DNA from: Panonychus citri
Taxonomy: Eukaryota; Arthropoda; Arachnida; Trombidiformes; Tetranychidae
DNA: 64,000 nucleotides
Assembly: GCF_014898815.1 (NCBI RefSeq)
Contig: NW_026515529.1
Coordinates: 1-64,000, forward strand
Direction: 5' to 3'
Shown: in pieces, positions 43,286-52,944 of the stretch
Position numbering within the stretch: position 1 is the first letter of the stretch
Layout of the letters: the number at the start of each line of letters is the position of its first letter
The notes under the pieces: model-generated
What the model was told of the DNA's origin: nothing
The model's database searches: none
Seen by the model: the letters and a program-made list of their open reading frames with translations, nothing else
Translations under genes and position numbers: made by a program

Positions 43286-43921
43286 TCAAAGAGAATAAGC
43301 TATCATTGGATCATCATTCTCATTGAAAATATTGGTTATCAATCTTACTTTATCATCTGTGTCAGGTTTCAGATCAATGAATAAGTATGAATAAGGTTTA
43401 ATTGTAGCGTTTTCAAAAATGTTTTAGAATTTTTTAATCTTAGACGGGAACATCTGCCTAGCAATGTTTGTTATCATAGATTTATCTCTTGGGGTCTTGT
43501 AACAAACAACATACTGACTATTTAAGCTTATGTTTCGACTTTCTTTTCCTCTAACAAAAAAGTTTTGGGTTATGAGTATTACAGAGATATTTCTATGGTG
43601 TGATCCTCTTGTAAATAAGTTACTTATCAATGTTTGGTTACTGGCTTCTAACATTAAGTCGTCTATCACTATCCATTCAGGTTCATCCCCTCCGGCATTG
43701 TTTAGATGTTCTTCTGATAATCCTTCTATAAACTTTACATTAGACATAGAATTAAACATTTTCTGATATTCACCATAGAAGTATGTTATTTTCTTTGGTG
43801 CTGGATCACATATTTTACCAGCTGCATTTATCATATTACGAACAAAATAAGTTTTACCAGAGCCAGTTGGCCCTGATATGTACATTGTGAAAGGGTGTTT
43901 TAAATAAATTGAATAAGACAT
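43286..43921 (-). pseudogene. ATPase: FtsK/HerA-type packaging ATPase (one in-frame stop)
   Basis: ATG at 43921 (MSYSIYLKHPFTMYISGPTG). Walker A GPTGSGKT at about residues 18-25 and Walker B WIVIDDLM at about 82-89, followed by the sensor-like strand VILITQNFF and an Arg-rich turn. A TAA at 43424-43426 interrupts the frame after PSKIKKF, but the same frame continues with NATIKPYSYLFIDLKPDTDD and NIFNENDDP to a stop at 43286, the normal end of Polinton ATPases. So the lesion is a single nonsense codon. The enzyme pumps element DNA into capsids. A TATAAAAA lies 34 bases before the ATG. Confidence 0.85.
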
Positions 43922-43946
43922 GGTGATGATTTTCAAGTTAAGTTTA

Positions 43947-43955
43947 TTTTTTATA
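43947..43955 (-). promoter_or_regulatory. TATA box of the packaging ATPase gene
   Basis: AATATAAAAAATAAAC on the minus strand; the first T of TATAAA is at 43955, 34 bases before the ATG at 43921, so transcripts would begin practically at the start codon. Confidence 0.5.
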
Positions 43956-43963
43956 TTAAGTTC

Positions 43964-44209
43964 TCATGATACAATTGAGGAAGGAGTTGAGCTTGTAGCA
44001 CCATTATCTGAACTCTTGCCCGATCGAAACCTTGGAGTTGGAAGGAGATAACCAAGTGATGATCCAAGTAAAGCTGTCCATAACGGTAGATTTCCGGTTT
44101 TTAAGACAATGTTGACAATAGCTGTTATCAGCATTGATATCAATACAACTAGTTGTACAGTGAAAAGAACTTTTTTACACCAAATTCTGTAGGTTTCGTT
44201 TGTATCCAT
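43964..44209 (-). CDS. Small Polinton membrane protein
   Basis: 81 residues: a short hydrophilic N-terminus, one clear membrane segment (VLFTVQLVVLISMLITAIVNIV), a second weaker hydrophobic part (LWTALLGSSLGYLLPTP) and a Ser-rich tail. Short proteins ending with a GYLLP-type segment are frequent near the ATPase in Polintons as far as I recall. A role in entry, exit or particle membranes is possible but not shown. TATAAAG lies 45 bases upstream, inside the end of the TBP gene. Confidence 0.6.
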   Translation of the reverse strand: MDTNETYRIWCKKVLFTVQLVVLISMLITAIVNIVLKTGNLPLWTALLGSSLGYLLPTPRFRSGKSSDNGATSSTPSSIVS

Positions 44210-44249
44210 GGTTTTTGAATAACTAGGTTAATTATAGCCTTGTCTCTCT

Positions 44250-44765
44250 TTATATTGATTCTGCTAAAGATTTAAACTTTTCAAAATATTTTGAAACATC
44301 ATTATAATCTTTGATCCCGGTTACTGTTATCCTTCCTGTTTTAAAAACGATAAAAATAGCCTTGGTATCGTCCACTTTGATATGTGTTCCTGGAAATAAC
44401 TCTGGCTCGTATGAGTACTTTGGAAACCTTTTGAGTATTGAATAATCAAAATTATTGGATAACCTTGAGTGAGCCACGATGTTGACAACTTTGAAATTAA
44501 TGTAATCAATTTTTGATGGATAATTGATACAAAAACGATTTATTAAATTGAAAGAGATTACACAGTTTTTAATTCCAGTTACAATAATTTTACCGGAATC
44601 AAAAATTAATAAACACCCATCAACATACTTTAATATTCCCCCGGAGAATCGCCTGGGGTACCTTATTGATGGGTAATACATTTTTATTATACTTCGAGAA
44701 AGATTAGAGTTCAAAGTAAATGACATGACAACATTATTAACTGTAATGTTTTCACAAAGAGTCAT
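44250..44765 (-). CDS. TBP: TATA-binding protein (TBP) homologue encoded by the Polinton
   Basis: 171 residues, intact, almost exactly the length of the TBP saddle core. Two direct repeats are visible: repeat 1 (about 5-85) with YPRRFSGGILKYVDG and LLIFDSGKIIVTG; repeat 2 (about 92-168) with SYEPELFPG and FIVFKTGRITVTG. The four phenylalanines that wedge into the TATA minor groove in known TBPs are kept at 40, 55, 124 and 141. NITVNNVVMSF and NFKVVNIVAHS match the two first strands of the repeats. There is no N-terminal extension. The cellular protein nucleates pre-initiation complexes in the nucleus. Divergence is high outside these motifs, so this is not a recent copy of the host gene. It lies 17 bases behind the IAP gene and has no clear TATA box of its own. 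Confidence 0.9.
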   Translation of the reverse strand: MTLCENITVNNVVMSFTLNSNLSRSIIKMYYPSIRYPRRFSGGILKYVDGCLLIFDSGKIIVTGIKNCVISFNLINRFCINYPSKIDYINFKVVNIVAHSRLSNNFDYSILKRFPKYSYEPELFPGTHIKVDDTKAIFIVFKTGRITVTGIKDYNDVSKYFEKFKSLAESI

Positions 44766-44782
44766 CCTCGTTAAATGAAAGA

Positions 44783-45349
44783 TTAATCAGTAAAAGCTAA
44801 CCTTAATACTTTTCTGATTAGACGATCACATATCGGACATTTCGAGAGCTTGACAGTACAATTTGTACATGCTACTGCATGTTCACATGGATAGAAGATA
44901 CATCCAACTTCCATCTCTTTACAAACTTTACAGTTGTATCGATCAATTTCGGTTCTTGATAGTTCAGCTAATGGTAACTCTGCTTTAAGATCATAGCATG
45001 TCTTAGCCAAGAACATTGTACCACATTTTACGTATAGATAGTCACATTTTGAGTTATACTTCAAGTGCTCGATTAATGGATCGTCATCTGGCTGCCATTC
45101 ATGTACGTTGAGGCCACAATGGAAACAAGATACTAAATCTCTTACACCCCTGTAGAAAAATCCAGCATCTACCAACTTTTTTATATCCAACTCTGGTTTA
45201 GGCCAATTGACATATGATTTCATTCGTTTCAATGGAGTCCTATACTTTTCAGAGTAACAAGTTTGATAACCAATACTTTCATAATAATCGATGGTATATT
45301 GATCCAAATCAGCTTTAGCACCAAAACCACAAGCTTTACAAGATTCCAT
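44783..45349 (-). CDS. IAP: Second IAP: one BIR and a RING
   Basis: 188 residues from ATG 45349; a GTG at 45403 is also in frame but lies between the TATA box and the initiator. A short Cys motif (CKACGFGAK) opens the protein. BIR at about 38-107 (RMKSYVNWPKPE, AGFFYRGVRDLVSCFHC, H and C at HLKYNSKC). RING at 143-180 (CKVCKEMEVGC, PCEHAVACTNC, CPICDRL). It differs clearly from the two-BIR gene at 31994, so the element holds two separate anti-apoptotic type genes. As outermost right gene, it faces inwards. Function inferred from the family: E3 ligase and death inhibitor. Confidence 0.88.
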   Translation of the reverse strand: MESCKACGFGAKADLDQYTIDYYESIGYQTCYSEKYRTPLKRMKSYVNWPKPELDIKKLVDAGFFYRGVRDLVSCFHCGLNVHEWQPDDDPLIEHLKYNSKCDYLYVKCGTMFLAKTCYDLKAELPLAELSRTEIDRYNCKVCKEMEVGCIFYPCEHAVACTNCTVKLSKCPICDRLIRKVLRLAFTD

Positions 45350-45355
45350 TTTGAA

Positions 45356-45392
45356 ACTGAATGTTGATCGAAGTTTGAACACTCTTTTTATA
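45356..45392 (-). promoter_or_regulatory. TATA and initiator of the right-end operon-like array
   Basis: Minus-strand TATAAAAA with first T at 45392 and TCAGT at 45360-45356; the initiator A (45358) is 34 bases from the box, the same distance as at 30592 and 34800. The ATG follows nine bases later at 45349. Confidence 0.6.
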
Positions 45393-45504
45393 CTATTGCT
45401 CACTCGGTTAGTAGGTCAAATTCAGATATAAATAGTTTTAATTGGAAATCAATAATTATTCATAGATTTGACAATAATTGATCTAATTAAAATGTCAAAA
45501 TGTT

Positions 45505-45556
45505 ATTTGTCACATGGGGTGAATGACTGCGCTATCTTGTGTACTTTCACTACTAC
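45505..45556 (-). repeat. Right terminal inverted repeat of the Polinton
   Basis: Complement of the left repeat. The first 44 bases from the tip are identical to the left end, which suggests a recent insertion or continued exchange. Confidence 0.93.
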
Positions 45557-45562
45557 TACATT

Positions 45563-47427
45563 ATTTTTATTAATTAATTATTTAACTAATTATTAACATT
45601 GCATAGCGATCAACTCGTCAAAAGTTTAAGGACAAACGGCTTTTTGGGTCTACCTTTTTGGTGGAAGGGTCAATTTTATTTTTTTTAGATAGTCTCTTAA
45701 TTGTTCAAGATTATGCTTTAGTTTTTTGTTGATTTTTTTCCTCTTGAGACATTTTTAAGGCCAAAAAACGAAATAAATGATAAATCGAACCTTAAGTTCG
45801 TATTTTTGCAGAATGACCTCAAAGTAAAATAGTAAAATTACCAGAAAAGACTAACCAAGTGATAATGAATCACTTTGGACCTTTAGAACCACCTAGTAAA
45901 TTTAATTTCTCATGTTATTCGAAGTTCGCGATGAGTTGCGATAGTTGCGAAATTCGAAAATTGGCCTCAATTGATAATAGAATGGGTATGGTCTCAAGAA
46001 ATTTATTGTCAACGAATGAATCAAAATGGACAATCAATATGGTACACTTGAAAAAATTCTGTAATTCTTTTTTGATAGATTTTGAAGTCAAAATAGTGAC
46101 GATGTTAATTACCAAAAATTCGAATTCGGCTAAATGGCCTTTTATCTCTAATTTTGACTTGCAAATAGCGAATAAATGACCTTGACATGCATTTTGAACC
46201 CAATGAATCATTATTAACTCTTGAAAAATCTTACAACAAAGAATGGCCCATTTAGCCGAGTTCGAATTTTCGGTAATTAACATCGTCACTGTTTTGACCG
46301 CAAATTTTCCCAAAGAGGAATTACAGAATTTTTTCATTAAAAAGTTTTCCAAAAAAATCTACACTCAGCAAAATATTGCTAAAAATTGAATTCTTTTGTT
46401 TGTCTATTGTTCTTTCATTTAAATTGAACAGAAATGATAAAATCAATATAATTAGTAATTATTTGACATTTAATATCAATATATAAAAAGAAGGTACACT
46501 TTTTACAAATACACTAGTGTAAATGCTGAACTTGCAGTGCTATATAAGTGCCGTCTTTTCAGTTTTTAAACTCGTAATAAAGATAACTAAGCAGAACAAA
46601 ATCCATCGGTACTGGCCTCAAGTTAAATAACTTTTCTATCCTTACAGCTGTTCACCGGGTGGTACTTAACCTCATGGCTTTCTTCAATGACTAAGGGAAT
46701 CCATAGATTGCCCCAATCAGCTTTTGAGTTGCTCATCATTTAGATTATAAAAAAATACATGAGAAAAGGTTTCTCAATTCACTTCCTTGCTATTTCTCCG
46801 TGCCTATGGATTTGGAATCTGTTTTTGCCGTTCTTGACTGTGTTTGTCAACTATATTCAATCTTTTGAGTTGCTCATCATTTGTGTGGTCAAAAAATAAA
46901 TTAGAAAAAATGCATGAGAAAAGGTTTCTCAATTAACTTATCAACCATTTATCCATCCCAAGGAATAAAAATACGTCTTTTACGTTTCAATCAATGTTAG
47001 TCAACTTATTCTGATTTTTTAAGTTGACCAGCATTATTATCTTAATAAAATACATCAGATAAACTTGTTCACAAAAGGTTTTAAGGGTACAGCTAAGCCA
47101 GCTAGCTTATCCTATTAAACGAGTATTTTTTCAGGATATCTTCCAAACGATAATGTTTTTCAGAAAAATAACTTCACAACTGAATTCTCCACAAAAAAGT
47201 ACATCAGAAAAAATTATTTAATTTTATTTCTAAGTCCAGGTGAAATCCCCTATTTAAATGGTCTTCATCCTTTATTAATCAGAGTGAATCAAAGAGTAAT
47301 AGATATTAAGTTCCTGATTTGTTTTTCCTGATTTAAGGTAGATTGGTATCTTGGAGTTCAGAGTGTTTGAACCAGAACCAGAAGTGTTGAGACTTTGACC
47401 CTTTAGGTTTGAAAGTTGAAAGTTTAA
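45563..47427. other. Intergenic DNA right of the Polinton
   Basis: No supportable gene. It holds the foldback repeat at 46046-46344, a local direct repeat (GAGTTGCTCATCATTT and GAGAAAAGGTTTCTCAATT at about 46730 and again at 46865) and AT-rich sequence. Open frames near 45860-46350 are products of the foldback. Family sequence resumes at about 47428 with GAGAATGAAAATAAATCTCG. Confidence 0.6.
46046..46344. repeat. Foldback (long inverted repeat)
   Basis: Arms of about 95 bases (46049-46145 and 46245-46344) are imperfect complements: GAAAAAATTCTGTAATTC, GTGACGATGTTAATTACC and TTCGGCTAAATGG on the left return inverted on the right. The loop is about 100 bases. It resembles a MITE, but I could not define a target duplication. 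Confidence 0.75.
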
Positions 47428-47538
47428 GAGAATGAAAATAAATCTCGATAATTATCCTGTGAGTATAATCCTAATTGTGATTCCATAATTAGCACAAGAT
47501 AAACATCCAATTGTTTGTATTTTCATCTCTCGAACAAA

Positions 47539-49050
47539 ATGTTTTTTTTAATTTCAATGACAAGTTTTTCTTTAATTGTTACATTTCTCTCATCGATAGT
47601 TGGTGTTAATTGTCATCTTTAATCCACGAATCTAATGTTTGGATTTCAATTTTCAACAACAGTTTACGAGCTCCTTATTTCTTTTTCATTGATGACAAAT
47701 TTTACACAACTAATTATTCGAATCAAGCTCTCAACACCGACCCTAACGCTGTTGGTGAACAAAGTAGTGCGACTCATTTTGCTCCAGCTTATTCTCATAG
47801 ACCCAATTACGACTACTTTTACATGTTGCACAGAAAGAGCCAAAGAGTAATAACAAGAGACAGCACTTAATGAAATGTATCGATAAGGTCTTATCTTTCT
47901 TATCTTAGGGAAAAGGATGAGATCCAGGTGGAAGCACCAGAGGCTCATAACTTTCTCTTCACAAGGCTCTAATTACCGAATCCGCGACTCGGTAACGTTT
48001 TGTACGGAACGAATTGTGCTTCCACCTGGATCTCATCCTTTTCCCTAAGATAAGAAGAGATAAGGAGAGATAAAACCTTATCGATGGTTACATCCAAGTG
48101 CTCTCTCTTGCTATTACTCTTTGGAAAGAGCAGCCATATCAATTACGCGCTTTATAACTATACAGAAAATGGTTTTCAACTAATAGCCTTATCTGGTACT
48201 TTAGGATACCTTAATGTTCATCGATGGCTTTCCATTAATACTTCATTTTATGAAATCGCAATGATTGAAGGATCTAATATAACGAATTCTTTAGCTTTTA
48301 TATTTGTTCTTTTGAGCTCTTATGTCGGTGGATATAGTGATTGGACAGGTTATTCCCGTCGTCCCATTGAATCAACAGTTCGCTCGTTTGCAATTCTTCA
48401 AGTATTCAAGTTTCGGTGATACAAATTCTGCTAATTCAAGGTAAGAATTTAAATAGTTTATTTATATCTTTTTTAATTATTCTTTAATTCTAATTTATCA
48501 TCTTTTTTACAGAGAAACTACACTTACGAATCAAACAGTAAATCCATGTTTTCGTCCAACTAATATCGAAGTAGACTACACTTCGGATGAACAGACATTT
48601 GATTTGAATTTCGATCTCCTTGGTTTCCATTCAAGATATGCAAATATTTTTCCCTTGAACTTCACTTTAGTCAACACTTTCAGATATAGAAAGTTGTACT
48701 GTTGTGAGTTATAATCAGTCCAAGATTTATCTCAACTGCAATTGGGTGAATTCTGGTCAATATCAACTATCGATTCTTATGCTTAGACGACGAGGTCCAT
48801 TTGAAACGGGAGACATTGATAACTTGATCACTTATAGTGATCCATTCACTATCAGTTCACCCTCATTTCTTTATATTCTGTCGATAATATTACGAGTTTT
48901 CTCCTTTATTATCTCAGTGATCGGGCTCATTGTATTTCATTATTTACTACTTTTTTCGTTGTATTATAAGACCAAAACCTCCGTCACATCAAAACATAAC
49001 AAAACAACGAGAAAAGAGTCTTTTGAAACAATGTCTAAAAGTCGGGAATA
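47539..49050 (+). pseudogene. Sema-like copy 5 (MITE insertion, internal deletion)
   Basis: Start ATG at 47539. The signal peptide region loses phase at about 47618 (CATCTTTAATCC, one T short). Exon 1 is interrupted after LHRK by the MITE at 47841-48123, resumes with HINYALYNYTENGFQL, and after VFKFR (48417) jumps directly to GDTNSANSR, so about 750 bases of the propeller and PSI region are missing. Donor at 48441, acceptor ending 48512, class A exon 2 48513-49050 with several changes. Not able to make the family protein. Confidence 0.8.
47841..48123. mobile_element. hAT-type MITE with 8-bp target duplication
   Basis: 283 bp between two copies of GAAAGAGC (47833-47840 and 48124-48131). Ends are CAAAGAGTAATAACAAGAGA and the complement with one mismatch (CAAAGAGTAATAGCAAGAGA). 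The arms pair over about 100 bases, including GGAAAAGGATGAGATCC and CAGGTGGAAGCA. Eight-base duplications with short CA-starting ends fit the hAT group; P elements also make 8-base duplications. It has no coding capacity. Confidence 0.9.
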
Positions 49051-50193
49051 GTGTGTTGAATTATAAATACAAAACTCGAAAGAAACACGTTCAGTATTTA
49101 GACTATATCAGACGATTTCATTATCAAATGAATTAAACTAACGATTTCTGAAGGTCATACAATATTTAGTACAAGACTCAGTTCGTTTTCATTACGAATA
49201 CTCCAGTGTCTTAAATTACTCCGAGTTCGTCAATGAATTGGCACATACTAGTCATTGATGTTGATCGAATTCACTTTTCAATCAGAACTTCGAAAACTAT
49301 TCAAAACTTTTATGCCTTCGATAGAACCTTGATCTCAAGAGTTGATTTCAACTTGGAATTCAAAACAAATGGAAGTGACTAATGTCCATTAGGTTTCGCT
49401 CGGTTTAATTGAATAAAAAGAGAAGTCAACACCCAGAGTAAAGTCTCTTGAGGTCATTCAGTAAAATCGACACCCAAAATAACCAACAGTCACAAATTCG
49501 GATTCACTCTTCGATTAGAACTTCGAAAATCATTCACATGAAATAGCCGAAAGCCACAAAGTCTCTTCTGGATCATCTTTATTAGTTTCTTATCTTTCTT
49601 TACCCTTTTCTTATGTATACATAACTGCAGCTATTTAGCTGTTAGTTATTCCAGAAAACAATGAAAATTAAGGTACTTAACTGTATTGAACCTTAGTTAT
49701 TGTATTGACTGTTTTACAACCAATATTTATTGCCCGAAGGTAATTTTCTTCGATATTGTCATCGGGTGAATATTCAATCGAGTACACAGATTCTACTGGT
49801 TAAAGGTAATAATTTAATTAGTCTCTTCTCTTTCTTATTTTTCCAATTTAATTCTAATTTATCATCATTCCAATAGAGAAATTAGGCCAACGGGTAAATC
49901 CATGTTTCAGTCCAACTATTAATAATATCCAAGTAGATTACACTCCTGATGAACCGATATTTTATTTGGACTTCGATCTAATAATATTTTTAGTCAATCT
50001 ACCATTCTGGTAGCCATGAAGGTCTTAAATTGTCGATTGTTTGAACTTGTGTGCCTTCAAGAAGTTATGTACATTGGGATATGAGGATGAAAATAAATCT
50101 CGATAATTATCCTGTGAGTATAATCCTAATTGTGTTTCCATAATTAGAACAAGATAAATATCCAATTGTTTGTATTTTCATCTGTCGAACAAA
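49051..50193 (+). other. 3' flank of copy 5, empty retroelement site, fossil and 5' flank of copy 6
   Basis: No gene. It contains the family 3' flank, the unoccupied target TTATTGTATTGACTG (GTATT at 49702-49706), a decayed exon 1 end with donor, the fossil exon 2 start at about 49880-49985, and the conserved promoter-like block at about 50085-50193. Confidence 0.65.
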
Positions 50194-52247
50194 ATGTTTC
50201 ATTTAATTTCATTGCCAAGTTTTTCTTTAATTTGTACATTTCTCTCATCGATAGTTGGTGTTAATTGTCATCTTTTAATCCACGAATCTAATGTTTGGAT
50301 TCCAATTTTCAACAACAGTTTACGAGCTCCTTTTTTCTTCTTCACCGATGACAAATTTTACACAACAAATTATTCGAGTCAAGCTCTTAACACGGACCCT
50401 AACGCAGTTGGTGAACAAAGTAGCGTGACTAGTTTTACTCCAGCTTATTCTCGCAGACCCAGTTACGACTACTTCTACATGTTGCACAGGAAAGGCGGCC
50501 ATATCAATTACGCGCATTACAACTATACAGAAAATGTTTTTCAACTAATAGATGGACCTTTTTCTGAAGAATACCTTGATACTCATCGATGGCTTTCCAT
50601 TAATGATTCATTTTTTGAAATTGCAATGTCGTCAGGATCCAATATAACGAATTCTTCAGCGGATAAATGGGTTCTTATGAGGTCTTATGCCAACGGACAT
50701 AGATCTTGGCGAAATTATATGCATTATCACATTGAATCCACAGTTCGCTCATTTAGAATTCTTCAGGTATTCAAGTTTTGGGAAACGATCTTTTCGTTCG
50801 GCCTTCTAACAATTGACCTCCTGAGACCAGTCTACTTCATCTCTCAACTATCAATCTTTTCGATCAATAGGGAACGTGTCACTTTAGAAGACTATTTATA
50901 CGCCGAACTTCATTCGATTTCATTATATGAACGTTATGGTTCGATTGAAAAAGTTCGCTTTGTTGATTCTTTTTCTAACATAAGCGCTAGATCTTCATTT
51001 TCTTTGATTTCATTCTCTTATAATCGAAATGAAAGAGATCATATTGCAGCGATTCCATTTTATCCGATAATCAGTGAATTGGAGTCAGATTACAGTTGTG
51101 AAAATACGACAACTTTTTGGAAGGCTGATCTTTTCAACGAATCTGGTCCAGAGTGCAACCGATTCTCCCGGGGCACTTGGGCGATACGTAGAGATTTCAG
51201 CGGTTATCATCTTAACGATATTCTAACGGGAAATTGGACTCGAATCTTGGATTTCATTCCATTGGCTCTCGATGCGACTCCTGGTTATGTTTTCCTCGTT
51301 CTTTCCTCTGACATTCGTTTTACCAGATATCGATATTCAATTCACTTTGTCGCTGAAAATTATTCTGTCTTGCCCCACCCGAACGAAACTACTTTCACTC
51401 ATCCTAATATCGTAAATGCAAATCAAACAATTTCACAAATTTATTATTACGGTTTTAATCATCCACGCGTCATAATTACTCTCAATCAGTATTCTTACTA
51501 TGAACCAATTATTTTGTGTCCATTCTTGAACAATTCATGTATTGATTGTTTTACAACCAAAGTTTATAATCCGAATGGTAATTTTCTGCGATATTGTCAA
51601 TGGAGACGAGGAAGCTCATTAACATCGGGCGAATGCTCAATCGGTGATACAAATTCTACTGGTTCGAGGTAATAATTTAAATAGTTTCTTCTCATTTTTT
51701 TTGTTTTATTTTAATTTATCATATTTTTTACAGAGAAACTACACTTACGAATCAAACAGTAAATCCATGTTTCCGTCCAACTAATATCCAAGTAGAATAC
51801 ACTCCTGATGAACCGACATTTGATTTAAACTTCGATCTCCTTGGTTTTCATTCAAGATATGCAAATATTTTCCCTTTGACCTTCACTTTAGTCAACATTA
51901 CAACACTTTCATTCATAGAAAATTGTACTGTTGTGAGTTATAATCAGTCCAAGATTTATCTCAACTGCAATCGGGTGAATTCTGGTCAATATCAATTATC
52001 GATTCTTATGCTCAGACGACGAGGTCCATTTGAAACAGAAGACATTGATAACTTGATCACTTATAGTGATCAATTCACTATCGGTTCACCCTCATTTCTT
52101 TATATTCTGTCGATAATATTACGAGTTTTCTTCTTTATTATCTCAGTGATCGGGCTCATTGTATTTCATTATTTCCTATTTTTTTCGTTGTATTTTAAGA
52201 CCAAGGCTTCTGTTACATCAAAACATAACGAGAAAAGATTCTTTTGA
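50194..52247 (+). CDS. Sema-like type I membrane protein, copy 6
   Basis: Exon 1 50194-51668, intron 51669-51733 (GTAATAATTT...TTTTTACAG), exon 2 51734-52247, phase kept, 662 residues from MFHLISLPSF. It is very similar to copy 1 in exon 1 (KWVLMRSYANG, FWETIFSFGLL) but without its frameshift, and has the complete PSI-like cluster CPFLNNSCIDC...CQWRRG...GECSIGD. The membrane segment is FLYILSIILRVFFFIISVIG. The tail is cut early (SKHNEKRFF) because bases after GAGAAAAG are missing compared with other class A tails, removing about 17 residues. It is probably functional on the ectodomain side. A TTG-led extension of eight residues upstream is leader. Confidence 0.68.
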
Positions 52248-52944
52248 AACAAAGTCTAAAAGTCAGAAGATGCGTGTTGGATTATAAACTCGAAAGAAAC
52301 ACATTCAGACTTTAGACTTTATCAGACGATTTCAACATCGAATGAATATAATGATCAATCTCTAAAGGTCATACGGTATTTAGTACAAGACTCAGTTCGT
52401 TTTCATTACGAATATTCCATTGTCTTAAATTACTCCAGATTCGTAAATGAATTGGCACATACTAATCATTTCATTGATGTTGATCGAATTCACTCTTCAA
52501 TCAGAACTTCGAAAACTATTCACAACTTTTATGCCTTCGATAGAACCTTGATCTCAAGAGTTGATTTCAACTTGGAATTCAAAACAAATGGAAGTGACTA
52601 ATGTCCATTAGGTTTCGCTCGATTTAATTGAATCGAAAGAGGTTAACACCGAGAGTAAAGTCTCTTTAAAATAATCGAAATCCACAAAGTCTCTTCTGGA
52701 TTATCTTCATTAGTTTCTTATCTTTTTCCTTAACCCTTTTCTTATGTACATAACTGTAGCTGTTAGTTATTACAGAAATAAATAGACCAACAATAAAAAT
52801 TAAGGTACTTGACTGTATTGAACCTTAGTTATTGTATTGACTGTTTTACAACCCAAAATTTATTGCCCGAAGGTAATTTTCTTCGATATTGTCATCGGGT
52901 GAATATTCAATCGAGTACACAGATTCTACTGATTAAAGGTAATA
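52248..52944 (+). other. 3' flank of copy 6 with empty retroelement site
   Basis: Family 3' flank with poly(A) signal AATAAATAG at about 52785, the unoccupied target (GTATT at 52834-52838), and a decayed exon 1 end. It joins at about 52945 to a class B exon 2 that lacks its first part. Confidence 0.6.

Larger units (their letters stand above)
27741..45556. mobile_element. Complete Maverick/Polinton (adintovirus-like) element
   Basis: Terminal inverted repeats begin (A)GTAGTAGTGAAAGTACAC at 27741 and end as the complement at 45556. TACATT precedes the left end (27735-27740) and follows the right end (45557-45562), a 6-bp duplication as expected for Polintons; with the next A it could be counted as 7. 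Size is about 17.8 kb. The left half is mainly plus strand (accessory genes, then DNA polymerase B), the right half is minus strand (IAP, TBP, membrane protein, ATPase, pVI-like, integrase, penton, pX, capsid, protease) and the two converge near 38440. The set polB, integrase, ATPase, protease and two capsid proteins defines the group. Several core genes are broken, so this copy is probably not autonomous unless the indels are errors. Confidence 0.95.

Noticed and set aside
45859..46352. Two opposite ORFs of 106 and 145 residues
   Set aside because: They overlap the arms of a foldback repeat, look alike because of it, and match no family.
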